A stretch of 64,000 nucleotides of DNA from Candidatus Korarchaeum sp. (GTDB lineage Archaea > Korarchaeota > Korarchaeia > Korarchaeales > Korarchaeaceae): contig JAJHQZ010000004.1 in assembly GCA_020833055.1 (NCBI GenBank), forward strand, positions 61,541 through 125,540. The letters are read 5' to 3'. Position numbers and translations under genes: made by a program. Under the pieces are notes generated by a model. The model had not been told where the DNA came from. It searched no databases and worked only from the letters and a program-made list of their open reading frames with translations. Below are positions 54,150 to 62,315 of the stretch, one piece after another (positions within the stretch are counted from its first letter, which is position 1; every line of letters begins with the position of its first letter).

Positions 54150-54336
54150 TCAAAACTTGACAAGTTATTTAGATACTTCCTAAAGACTTCATATCAGTGA
54201 GTCCGGCGTTCTGAGATAGGAGGGGGAAGTTCATCACATTAACTCACTGACATCCCTCGAGAGTTGCGTCGAGAGTAATCCCCTCAATGGGAGTAAGATT
54301 ATCCTGAGGGTCATGAGTTAAGATCTTCGCGAAAGC
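54150..54336 (+). other. Intergenic stretch without clear gene
   Basis: Follows the aminotransferase. GC content is like coding DNA, but no long frame exists; it may be the eroded 5' part of the broken gene at 54337-54533. Confidence 0.35.
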
Positions 54337-54533
54337 GTGAGAGTCGAGAGGTGGGAGAGGGAGGATGAGGGGTTCGAGAAGATAATGCTCAATCTCCGCG
54401 TATAAGGGCAGCTTCACTCTATCTCATTGAGGAGAGGGCTGGCCTCAAGGATCACCGTCTTCCATTGGATGAGTTCGATGGGATGGGGGGTGAGCTAACT
54501 ATCGGTCCTAGTGATTATAATTTTAAGAATTAA
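54337..54533 (+). pseudogene. Broken small gene of unknown family
   Basis: A frame from GTG 54337 reads VRVERWEREDEGFEKIMLNLRV and stops at TAA 54403-54405. The frame shifted by one base reads on without pause as IRAASLYLIEERAGLKDHRL and then PLDEFDGMGGELTIGPSDYN, ending at TAA 54531-54533. Both have coding-like codon use, and one added base near 54401 would join them into about 65 residues. It has an antitoxin-like size and composition, but I cannot assign a family. Confidence 0.35.
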
Positions 54534-54688
54534 AATCTTCAACTAGTTAATTTCCCCGATGAATTGGAGATCCTCTCGGAGTGGCGATAAACTGATTTAG
54601 GCTCTCACTTAAACATAGGGAAGCCCTTCGAAGAGATTTAAAGAAGCTGAACGTAATTCTTATAACGATATAGCTAGCCATTAGGCCA

Positions 54689-56452
54689 ATGAGCCCGATA
54701 CCTCCTCTAGAGGATCTGAACCCTGATAGCTTCAGAGAGGCCTTCAGAAGAATCGTTGAGATGAAGAGGAAAGCTGGCCTCATCCCGATACTCGATAATC
54801 CTCCGGATCTCTTCGAGAGGGCCAAACTATATGGGAACCAGTATAGGAACGGTGCCTGGGGATGGGCATCTAATATCTGGAGCAGATCAGCAGCCAACAC
54901 CTCAGTAGTTAATGATGATAGGGAGCTTAAGTACGAGCATAAGCTCCTCATGCTCAGGGTCCTGGAGCACATACTCGCTCAGGGCCCCCTGATAAAAGTC
55001 GATGGTTACGTTGGGAAGCCCGGGACCAAAGTTCAGATGCATGCGAGAGTCTACGTTGACCCTCAGTTCCCAGATATAGCATATAGATGGTCTCAGCTAG
55101 TTTTTCCAGCGCCTCCTGATGGAGATCCGGATGCCGAGCTCTTCGTGATCCCCCACTACCTCGGAAACCCCAAGATACCCGGTACGGAGAACATGATGAT
55201 GGTGATAAGGTTCCCCTACGCGAACCTCACTATAGTGACGGTATCCTCATACCAGGGGGAGGTTAAGAAGGGGGTCCTCTGCCACTGGATCAACTTCGTC
55301 TACGGGAAGGGATGCACGGGAGAGCACGCGGCTCTTAGGGAGTTCACTGTCAAGATGGGGGATGGGAGCTGGAGAAGGGTTGTTATGGCTATATGGGGAC
55401 TTACGGGGAGCGGGAAATCTACTCACAGTTTTTACGCTTGGGATGAGAGGAACTCGAGGATATTCATCGAGAGATTCGGCATAAATCCCCTGGAGTTCGT
55501 GAAGGATCAGGTGATTAAGAACGATGATATCATAGCGATATGCGATGAAAGGGTCTATGGATCTGAGAGGGGGTCCTGGACTAAGACCGAGGACCTAGAT
55601 GAGACGCAGACAGCTATGTGGAGGGGGGCTATGAGCAGTAGGGCCCTTCACGAGAACACCGAGTTCGATGAGAGGGGGATGCCCTCATTCAAGGGGGAGC
55701 TATTCACTTACTTCGGCAAGCCTAACAGGAATTCTAGGACCGTTCTATACTTGGAGGACACGGGTTTCTTCGATGATGTAGTATCGAGCGGTCCCCTGAC
55801 TACAGCTATATTCCTCTCCCCGAGCTACTTCACGTCTTACGCTTGGATGAGGGTGAGGGATCCAGCTATAGCAGCGAAGTTCCTGGCGGATGGGAAGACC
55901 ATAGGGCATCCAGCTCAGGCAAAGGAGCTCGTAGGAAAAGTAAGATATGTTCCAAGGTTTTCAGAGTTTACAATAGGGGTAAGCGATTCTATGCACGTGC
56001 TCAGATTTTATGAGATGCTGAGGAGGAGGGATATAGAGGTTTACGTATTCGTCACTACCGGTAGGGTGGGCGCTGAGTATAAGTGGGTAGAGAGGGAGAT
56101 AAAGGGAGTGAAGATCTCAGTTCCGGAGCCTATATTCGAGGAATCTGATGGGAGGATCAGGGTGAGGGGAGGATCTAAGCCCACTATTGAGGAGGATGAG
56201 CTCTTCATCCTTCAATCCTCTAGGGGAGTGGTGGAATACGAGCCCCATCCCTTCTGGGGCGATAAAGTGCTCGTCCCGAGGAAGGTCCCGGGGTTGAGTG
56301 ATTCGAGGCTCAAGGAACTCAAGCCAACCAGTTATTACAGCATGAAGGAATTTGAAGAGCTCCTGAGAGCTGAGATAGAGGAGAGTAAGATCTGGCTCAA
56401 GTTCAACTGCCCGGAGCTACCCGATGAGATAGTAAATTCCATGGACTTCTGA
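54689..56452 (+). CDS. pckA: Phosphoenolpyruvate carboxykinase, divergent ATP-type
   Basis: 587 residues. The kinase P-loop is IWGLTGSGKSTHSFY (about 236-250), where classic ATP-PEPCK has GLSGTGKTT, and the kinase metal-binding block follows as DDIIAICDER. Upstream, SSYQGEVKKGVLCHWINF corresponds to the Y-x-G-E-M-K-K-G block of ATP-PEPCK, which includes the catalytic lysine. It interconverts oxaloacetate and PEP. Length and insertions exceed the bacterial enzyme (about 530), so this is a separate branch, and nucleotide specificity (ATP or GTP) is uncertain. Stands alone after an intergenic gap. Confidence 0.8.
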   Translation: MSPIPPLEDLNPDSFREAFRRIVEMKRKAGLIPILDNPPDLFERAKLYGNQYRNGAWGWASNIWSRSAANTSVVNDDRELKYEHKLLMLRVLEHILAQGPLIKVDGYVGKPGTKVQMHARVYVDPQFPDIAYRWSQLVFPAPPDGDPDAELFVIPHYLGNPKIPGTENMMMVIRFPYANLTIVTVSSYQGEVKKGVLCHWINFVYGKGCTGEHAALREFTVKMGDGSWRRVVMAIWGLTGSGKSTHSFYAWDERNSRIFIERFGINPLEFVKDQVIKNDDIIAICDERVYGSERGSWTKTEDLDETQTAMWRGAMSSRALHENTEFDERGMPSFKGELFTYFGKPNRNSRTVLYLEDTGFFDDVVSSGPLTTAIFLSPSYFTSYAWMRVRDPAIAAKFLADGKTIGHPAQAKELVGKVRYVPRFSEFTIGVSDSMHVLRFYEMLRRRDIEVYVFVTTGRVGAEYKWVEREIKGVKISVPEPIFEESDGRIRVRGGSKPTIEEDELFILQSSRGVVEYEPHPFWGDKVLVPRKVPGLSDSRLKELKPTSYYSMKEFEELLRAEIEESKIWLKFNCPELPDEIVNSMDF

Positions 56453-56490
56453 TTTTTATCCTCTAGATCCTAAGTTGAGTGGTGATAAAT

Positions 56491-57897
56491 TTGCTAGCTA
56501 TTGAGAACGCGAGGATAATGGGGAGTTATGAGAGGAGTTGCTTAATAATTGAAGATGGGAAGATAGTGGATTTTGGCACTTCAGATACCTGCGAGAAATA
56601 CAGGGGGAGGGCCAAGTTCCTAGATGCTGATGGAAGGGTCCTCATACCCGGTTTAGTTGACTCCCACATGCACCTTCTCAGCTACGCTCTCTCGATGAGG
56701 AGCCTCGATCTGAGGGGTATTAGGAGCATCGATGAGCTCAGGGAAGCAGTTAAATCTAGGGTGAGGGTCTCTAAGCCTGGAGAATGGATAATAGGGCATG
56801 GATGGGACCAGGAGAATTTCAGGGATGGAAGATATCCTAGGAAGGAGGATCTAGATGATATATGCCCGGAGAACCCCCTGCTTCTCACTAGGATATGCTT
56901 GCACGCCGGCGTGTTGAATTCGAGGGCCATGAAGGAGCTGGGGATAGGGAAGGATCTTTTATTCGAGGATGAACTTTATTCCGCTATTAGGAAGGTTAGA
57001 TCCTCTATTGACAAGCTTTCCCTCCTGAAGGCGATGAAGAGGCTCCTGAGCTACGGAATAACTGAAGTTCACAGCATGGATGCCTCGCTAGAGGAACTCA
57101 GGATCCTCAAGAGTTTAGAAGCGCCTATAAGAGTGAGACTCTACCTCTCAGAGGGGCTGAGCTCAGATGATGCTTTAGTTGAGGGAGTCAAAGTTTACGC
57201 TGATGGTAGCTTCGGAGCGAGGACTGCTGCCCTCAGAGAGGAATATGAGGATGACCCCGGGAACTCCGGAGTGCTACTCAAGGGGTGGAAGGAGATTTAT
57301 GCTCTCTCACGCTCCCTGGCTGAGAGGGGCAAAGTGCTCGCTGTGCATGCGATAGGGGATAGGGCCCTCGAGGAAGTGATAAAAGCCCTGGAGATGGGAG
57401 CTAGTAATTTGAGGATAGAACATGCCTCCCTGATCCCTCAGGACCTATTAGAGAGGTTATCTAAAGCTAAGCCCCAACTCATAGCTGTCCAACCTCACTT
57501 CACTATCTCAGACTGGTGGCTCGGGAAGAGGCTCGGGGAGAGAGTCAAATACGCTTACAGGTTCTCGGATATGCTAGAGGTGGGATTGAAAATTAGGGGG
57601 AGCAGCGATGCCCCAGTCGAGCCCGAGAACCCTTGGATGAGTATTGAAGCTGCTTTGACTGGTGGAGAACTCGGAGTGAAGCCTTTAAGCTTAGATCAGG
57701 CTATCAAGATCTACTCCTCCGAGTTGAGCATAGGGTCCGAGGCCAATCTGACTCTCCTAGATACAAGCCCCTGGTCCCTTAATCGTTACGATATCTCGGG
57801 AATTAGAGCATCCCTCACGATAGTCAGGGGACTAGTGGCATACGATCCCGATGGTTTAGCTGAGGGATGGCCCTCCCATCCTATCAAGGGGCTATGA
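56491..57897 (+). CDS. Amidohydrolase-family protein (YtcJ-like)
   Basis: About 468 residues of amidohydrolase superfamily 3. GLVDSHMHLL holds the HxH metal pair, then GHGWDQENF, KVYADGSFGARTAAL, LAVHAIGDRALEEVI, RIEHASLIP and a final IRGSSDAPVEPENPW with the metal aspartate. Hydrolyses a C-N bond of unknown substrate (N-acyl amino acids and formamides are typical). Start taken as TTG 56491, four bases after GGTGAT, giving the usual LAIENARI opening; GTG 56479 is the alternative. Confidence 0.87.
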   Translation: MLAIENARIMGSYERSCLIIEDGKIVDFGTSDTCEKYRGRAKFLDADGRVLIPGLVDSHMHLLSYALSMRSLDLRGIRSIDELREAVKSRVRVSKPGEWIIGHGWDQENFRDGRYPRKEDLDDICPENPLLLTRICLHAGVLNSRAMKELGIGKDLLFEDELYSAIRKVRSSIDKLSLLKAMKRLLSYGITEVHSMDASLEELRILKSLEAPIRVRLYLSEGLSSDDALVEGVKVYADGSFGARTAALREEYEDDPGNSGVLLKGWKEIYALSRSLAERGKVLAVHAIGDRALEEVIKALEMGASNLRIEHASLIPQDLLERLSKAKPQLIAVQPHFTISDWWLGKRLGERVKYAYRFSDMLEVGLKIRGSSDAPVEPENPWMSIEAALTGGELGVKPLSLDQAIKIYSSELSIGSEANLTLLDTSPWSLNRYDISGIRASLTIVRGLVAYDPDGLAEGWPSHPIKGL

Positions 57898-57968
57898 GTC
57901 GCGATCTCTCAGGGGCTCCGAGGTTCCATGGATGTTAAGTTTTTTAACTAGATGTTCGAGCGCCTCCC

Positions 57969-59135
57969 GTGAACTCCAGGAGGAATTTCATAATAATAAC
58001 GGTGACGTGGGCCCTCATGAACCCCTTCACATCAGCCGTAAATGTCTACTTCTCACTCTTCGTCCTAGAGCTCGGGGGGAGCATAGTAGATGTGGGATTG
58101 ATAAACTTAGCCTCAATGATCACGCTGTCCATCTCGAGGCTCTTCGGAGGGTATTTAGCAGACGTCTTGGGAAGGAAAAGGGTTATCGTACCTATGACTA
58201 TCTTGTACGCATTCTCCAACTTGATATTCGTATTCGCACCAGATTGGAGGTTCCTATTGATCGGGAATCTTATATGTTCTCTAGCTCTCATGTACCAACC
58301 GGCCCTCGCGGCTTTAGTGGGCGATATACTCCCGAGCGAGAGGAGGGGCTCTGGCGTCTCCCTGATGAACGCCCCCTCGCAACTCCTGGGGCTAGCCGGC
58401 CCGCCCCTGGCTACTCTAGTGGTATCCTCTCACGGGCTGGAGAGGGGGATGAGGATCCTCTTCCTCCTGGTCTTCCTCTCTACCCTGCTATCCGGGATGA
58501 TTAGGCTCCTCCTAGTGGAGACCTACAGTTCAAGAACTGAGATGAGCTTTGGACACGCTATTAAGGAGTATAGGAGTGCCCTGAGATCGATGAGAGGGGA
58601 TCTGGGGAGGCTCATATTGATAAGCTCTTCTGTCATCGGGGTCTACAACATGGCTTATCCTTACCTCCAAGTATACGCTGTGAAATACTTGGGCCTATCC
58701 CTCGAACTCTGGGGATTGCTATCGACATTGACAGCAGTTATATCAACGATCTCCCTTCTCATCTCGGGTTACCTCTCCGATAGGATCGGTAGGAATCTCA
58801 CGATGGCTCTAGGATATCTATCAGCTTGCCTCGGGCTTCTCCTCATTTCCCTAGCTAGGGATCCCCTCTCCTTCTCTATAGCTCTCATCGTGAACGTAAT
58901 CTTCGCATCCTCGCCTGCTTCTCAAGCTCTACTCTTCGATCTGACTAGTGAGGAGATCAGGGGCAAGATAAACGCTATAAACGGGCTCATAGAGGGGAGC
59001 CTCTCCGGCACTATGTCAGCTATAGGAGGATTTATTTACGGGTTCTCTGCTCCATTCCTCTTCTCATTAGCATCTCTGCTACTGATACCGCTCATAATAG
59101 GTTCTTTGAAGCTTCCGAGGGGTAAGATATCTTAA
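57969..59135 (+). CDS. Major facilitator superfamily transporter
   Basis: 388 residues with 12 membrane helices. The helix 2-3 loop signature GGYLADVLGRKRVIV (G-x-x-x-D-x-x-G-R-R/K) is clear, and a second copy GYLSDRIGRNLTM lies in the other half. Likely a drug or metabolite efflux permease. GTG start. A large overlapping frame on the same strand is a shadow. Confidence 0.88.
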   Translation: MNSRRNFIIITVTWALMNPFTSAVNVYFSLFVLELGGSIVDVGLINLASMITLSISRLFGGYLADVLGRKRVIVPMTILYAFSNLIFVFAPDWRFLLIGNLICSLALMYQPALAALVGDILPSERRGSGVSLMNAPSQLLGLAGPPLATLVVSSHGLERGMRILFLLVFLSTLLSGMIRLLLVETYSSRTEMSFGHAIKEYRSALRSMRGDLGRLILISSSVIGVYNMAYPYLQVYAVKYLGLSLELWGLLSTLTAVISTISLLISGYLSDRIGRNLTMALGYLSACLGLLLISLARDPLSFSIALIVNVIFASSPASQALLFDLTSEEIRGKINAINGLIEGSLSGTMSAIGGFIYGFSAPFLFSLASLLLIPLIIGSLKLPRGKIS

Positions 59136-59136
59136 T

Positions 59137-59307
59137 TCAGCAGGAGCATCCTGATTCTCCGGATCCATATACTAACATATTATCCTCATATAATTTCTTC
59201 CAGCATTCAGCACAGACCCAGATCCCTCCCCTCTCCTTATGACGTGCCCATAGTAAACTTACATTTCCCCTCCCGCATATAGCACACTCATCCATTTCAG
59301 ATCCCAT
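59137..59307 (-). CDS. Small zinc-finger protein (56 residues)
   Basis: An easily missed gene between the MFS gene and nreA. It reads ECAICGRGNVSLLWARHKE, then GGIWVCAECWKKLYED, and ends ESGCSC. Two CxxC pairs about 21 residues apart make a treble-clef or ribbon zinc site, resembling the ClpX-type or HNH-edge knuckle. A TTTTTAAG element about 20 bases upstream of ATG 59307 suggests a leaderless transcript. It converges on the MFS gene with a one-base gap. Function unknown; the C-terminal CSC is unusual. Confidence 0.65.
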   Translation of the reverse strand: MGSEMDECAICGRGNVSLLWARHKERGGIWVCAECWKKLYEDNMLVYGSGESGCSC

Positions 59308-59333
59308 TGAGATTGATGTAATCGCTTAAAAAT

Positions 59334-60506
59334 CTAAAGGAAGTCCTCCAAGCTAATTTGATGGGCTCTCATCTTAAGGAGCCTCGAACTATTCATCCAT
59401 ACTTTGATCGGGAGGGAAAACCATCTTCTAACTATTTTGAGGCATTCATCTAAGCTAGATAATACCTCCGGCCTCCCCCTCAGTATGTTCCTCACGCTCT
59501 CCCTCACGTTCCAAACGCCTATCGGTACGTAGCCCGGGTAAGCTTCCCTGAGTATGAGGACTGATGCCTGCCTCCCCATCCTCATGAGCTCCTCGGAGAC
59601 CGCGAGCCTGCCGGCGTAGTAACAACCCCCCATGCTAGCGTACTCACGCCTACCCCAGAAGGGCTCGAAGTCTCCAGCTATAGCTAGGGAATCCGTGATT
59701 ATGCCCGGGAACCAGGCTTCTATCGATTCGTAGCTCCAAGGGCCAGGGATCATTATTATAGCCCACCTATTGTTCAGGTACTCCCCCAAGTACACTCTAT
59801 ACTCCCCGATCTCCTGCATATCCCTTATCTTATCGATTAAATGCCTCGATACTTGATCATCGACAGCAGTTATCGCCCATCTAGTGGGGACGAACTTCCT
59901 CCTCCTTCCTAAGAGCCCAGCGCTCAAGCTCTGCTGTATCCTTGAGATCGGGAGCCCGGAGGAGTAGAGCTCCTCGATCGCCTCAGTTGCTGCGACATCC
60001 CTATCGTAGTAGAGCCTCTCTATCCTGGGATCAGCCCTGCCAGGCTCCATCCTCAGTTCCTCCAGGAGAGCTGAGGGTCCGAAGGGCTGAAAATCCTCTG
60101 ATAATATGTAGCCTCTGGGCTTATTCTTCAGCTTGGCTTCGGTTTGAACTGGGCTCTCTGAGAGCATAGCCTCCCTCATTTCCTCAACTAACTTGTCCTG
60201 AGCCCTCACATCTACTCTCAATTTTCCCCTGACTAACTGGATCCTCATCCTTATTATCTCATCGAGCCCCTTCCCGAACCAAGTTTCCGGCATCGCTAAG
60301 TGCCTGGAGTCACCATGGAAGGGAGGTATCAGGGGCCCTACATAGACCTTGGGGTATCCCGACCTCCCCACGAAGATCTCCGGAGGAGAGGAACCAGATA
60401 TCTCCTTCAAATCTAGAGAATGCTCTGGCAGTCCCTCAGATATCAGTTCAAGCTCCTTTATCTCCCTGACACTGAAGTCACTCGATAGTATCTTCAGCTT
60501 CTTCAT
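59334..60506 (-). CDS. nreA: NreA-family DNA repair protein with PCNA-binding tail
   Basis: About 390 residues of the archaeal Nre family (COG1602). Typical text is EIFVGRSGYPKVYVGPLIPP, FGPSALLEELRM, YYDRDVAATEAIEELYSSG, and TRWAITAVDDQVSRHLI. It ends QISLEDFL, a PIP box (Qxx[IL]xx[FY][FL]) for sliding-clamp binding; NreA acts with PCNA in repair of mitomycin-type damage in haloarchaea. Many homologues begin with a cysteine-rich zinc segment; this one begins MKKLKILSSDFS with none. ATG 60506 is preferred over an upstream in-frame codon that runs into the divergent gene. Confidence 0.85.
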   Translation of the reverse strand: MKKLKILSSDFSVREIKELELISEGLPEHSLDLKEISGSSPPEIFVGRSGYPKVYVGPLIPPFHGDSRHLAMPETWFGKGLDEIIRMRIQLVRGKLRVDVRAQDKLVEEMREAMLSESPVQTEAKLKNKPRGYILSEDFQPFGPSALLEELRMEPGRADPRIERLYYDRDVAATEAIEELYSSGLPISRIQQSLSAGLLGRRRKFVPTRWAITAVDDQVSRHLIDKIRDMQEIGEYRVYLGEYLNNRWAIIMIPGPWSYESIEAWFPGIITDSLAIAGDFEPFWGRREYASMGGCYYAGRLAVSEELMRMGRQASVLILREAYPGYVPIGVWNVRESVRNILRGRPEVLSSLDECLKIVRRWFSLPIKVWMNSSRLLKMRAHQISLEDFL

Positions 60507-60520
60507 GGGGTTAAGTTTTT

Positions 60521-61282
60521 GTGAGCCCGGAGTATAAAATCGTAATGGAAGGGATAAGGGCGAAGAGCATACTGAATAGGAGCTCCATCGGTGACTACTG
60601 CGTGAACCCCTACATAGGCTGCTCCCACGCATGTTCCTACTGTTACGCTCAATATTACACGAGGAGGATGGGTTACTCGGGCGCCTGGGGGAGCTACGTT
60701 TACGCTAAGCTGAACGCCATCGAGCTACTAGAGAAGGAGATCATCAGGAAGGCTAGGGGCGTGGTCTACATATCCTCGCTCACTGACGCTTATCAACCCG
60801 CGGAATCCTCCTTCTCGATAACCAGGGGGATACTGAAGCTCTTATTAGAGAGGGATTGGCCCATCATAATCCAGACTAAGTCCAGTCTGGTCTTGAGGGA
60901 TCTCGATATCATAAGCGGGTTCAGTGATGCGAGCGTGGGCCTCACGATAATCACTCTGGATGATGAGATGAGGAGAGCATTAGAGCCGAGGGCTTCCAGC
61001 GTGAAGGATAGGATTTATACTCTTCAAAAGCTCAAGGAAGCTGGAATAAGGACTTTCACATTCATAGGGCCTATAATACCGGGAGCGGCTTTAGAGGACA
61101 TATTGGCTCTAGTGAAGGAGGTGAAGGGTCTATCGGATCTCATTTACTTCGATAGATTCAGGGAGAAGCCCGGGATAAGTATGGGGGAGATGAGTGCGGA
61201 GGACTTGAATGCCTACTATAGGAGGATCAAAGCCTCCCTATCCGAGAAGCTGAGAGGTGTGAATTACATCTTCCTCTACTGA
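60521..61282 (+). CDS. Radical SAM protein, spore-photoproduct-lyase-like group
   Basis: 253 residues. CVNPYIGCSHACSYCYA has the C-x-x-x-C-x-x-C cluster motif preceded by an extra cysteine, as in the SPL-like Rv2578c/PA0069 radical SAM group. TDAYQPAESSFSITR is the matching family block. Function uncharacterised; nucleic-acid repair is one idea since it is divergent from nreA with only 14 bases between starts. GTG start. Confidence 0.87.
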   Translation: MSPEYKIVMEGIRAKSILNRSSIGDYCVNPYIGCSHACSYCYAQYYTRRMGYSGAWGSYVYAKLNAIELLEKEIIRKARGVVYISSLTDAYQPAESSFSITRGILKLLLERDWPIIIQTKSSLVLRDLDIISGFSDASVGLTIITLDDEMRRALEPRASSVKDRIYTLQKLKEAGIRTFTFIGPIIPGAALEDILALVKEVKGLSDLIYFDRFREKPGISMGEMSAEDLNAYYRRIKASLSEKLRGVNYIFLY

Positions 61283-61283
61283 C

Positions 61284-62261
61284 TCATGGCTCCAGCTGTA
61301 CTTTCAATTCATCCGGATCTAAGGACCTGATGAATGCCTCTACTCCCTCCTCAAGCTTGTAGACAGATGTGACCAGCTCATCCACTCTCACCTTCCCTTT
61401 CCTGAGGAGCTCTATTGCTGCATCGAACGGGCCGCATCTGCTCCCGAGTATGATTATCTCATTCACGACAGCCCGCGTGTAATCGAATGAAACCTCCTTA
61501 CCGTGCGTGGATTTAGCGAATATCGTTCCCCTGGGCCTAGTGAGATTAAGAGCTATTTCGAGACCGTTTGGGGATCCCGATGCCTCTACAACGAGATCGA
61601 ACTCTCCCTTCAAGTTTAAAGCCTCCTCAACAGTCATCGACTCAGCTCCAAATATTTCAGCTAACTCTGATTTCCTGCTCCTCCTCCTTGAGATAGCTAC
61701 GAGCCTCTTAGGGGCGAAAAGTGCTGATATCTGAACTGAGAGGAGGCCTATCGTTCCCACACCCACTACGGCTATTCTGGATGAGGGGGGAGGGGGCATG
61801 AGGAAGAATGGCTTCAATGCGGCCGCTAAAGGCTCGATGAATGCGCCCTGAAGCCAGCTCAGATCACCTATTGGATGGATGAGATCAGCCCTGGTCAGCA
61901 CGTAATCTGCCATTCCACCATCTAAGCTTATCCCCAATGCTTCCCTCCTCAAGCAATGCTCCCTCAATCCTCTTTTACAGAAGGAGCATTCCCCACAGCT
62001 CAAATTGATTTCGCTAGTTACTCTCTGCCCTATAATCCTCTCATCAACGCCCTCACCCACTTCAACTACCTCGCCCGAGATCTCGTGCCCCAGTATTATG
62101 GGGAGCTTCCTCACTGCGTAATCTCCGAGGTAAATAGATTTGTCAGTGCCGCATATACCGACTCTCCTGACCCTCACTTTGACCCATCCATTCTCAGGGC
62201 TCCTCTCATCAACGTCTTCGAGCCTCAGATCCCTCGGAGCGTGGAGCACTAGAGCCCTCAT
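61284..62261 (-). CDS. Zinc alcohol/polyol dehydrogenase (MDR family), copy 2
   Basis: 325 residues. Catalytic zinc residues appear in GICGTDKSIYLGD and GHEISGEVVEVG; the structural zinc lobe is CGECSFCKRGLREHC; the NAD site is AVVGVGTIGLLSVQISAL. Fits sorbitol, threonine or glucose dehydrogenase-type enzymes with complete zinc sites, unlike copy 1. ATG 62261 sits 29 bases from a symmetric TATA element shared with the BMP gene, so it is likely leaderless; in-frame codons farther upstream would precede the promoter. Confidence 0.88.
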   Translation of the reverse strand: MRALVLHAPRDLRLEDVDERSPENGWVKVRVRRVGICGTDKSIYLGDYAVRKLPIILGHEISGEVVEVGEGVDERIIGQRVTSEINLSCGECSFCKRGLREHCLRREALGISLDGGMADYVLTRADLIHPIGDLSWLQGAFIEPLAAALKPFFLMPPPPSSRIAVVGVGTIGLLSVQISALFAPKRLVAISRRRSRKSELAEIFGAESMTVEEALNLKGEFDLVVEASGSPNGLEIALNLTRPRGTIFAKSTHGKEVSFDYTRAVVNEIIILGSRCGPFDAAIELLRKGKVRVDELVTSVYKLEEGVEAFIRSLDPDELKVQLEP

Positions 62262-62283
62262 CGCGGAGTTGATGCCCATCCCC

Positions 62284-62297
62284 AAGCTTTTAAGCTT
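62284..62297. promoter_or_regulatory. Shared divergent TATA element
   Basis: AAGCTTTTAAGCTT, two AAGCTT halves around TT. It is 26 bases from GTG 62316 on the plus strand and 29 bases from ATG 62261 on the minus strand, ideal distances for two leaderless transcripts. Confidence 0.55.
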
Positions 62298-62315
62298 CCG
62301 CTCCGCTATGTCTAG

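Noticed and set aside
57932-58504. 190-residue plus-strand frame overlapping the MFS gene
   Set aside because: Arginine/leucine/proline-rich shadow of the MFS coding frame without start signals; the MFS frame has clear membrane helices and signature loops.
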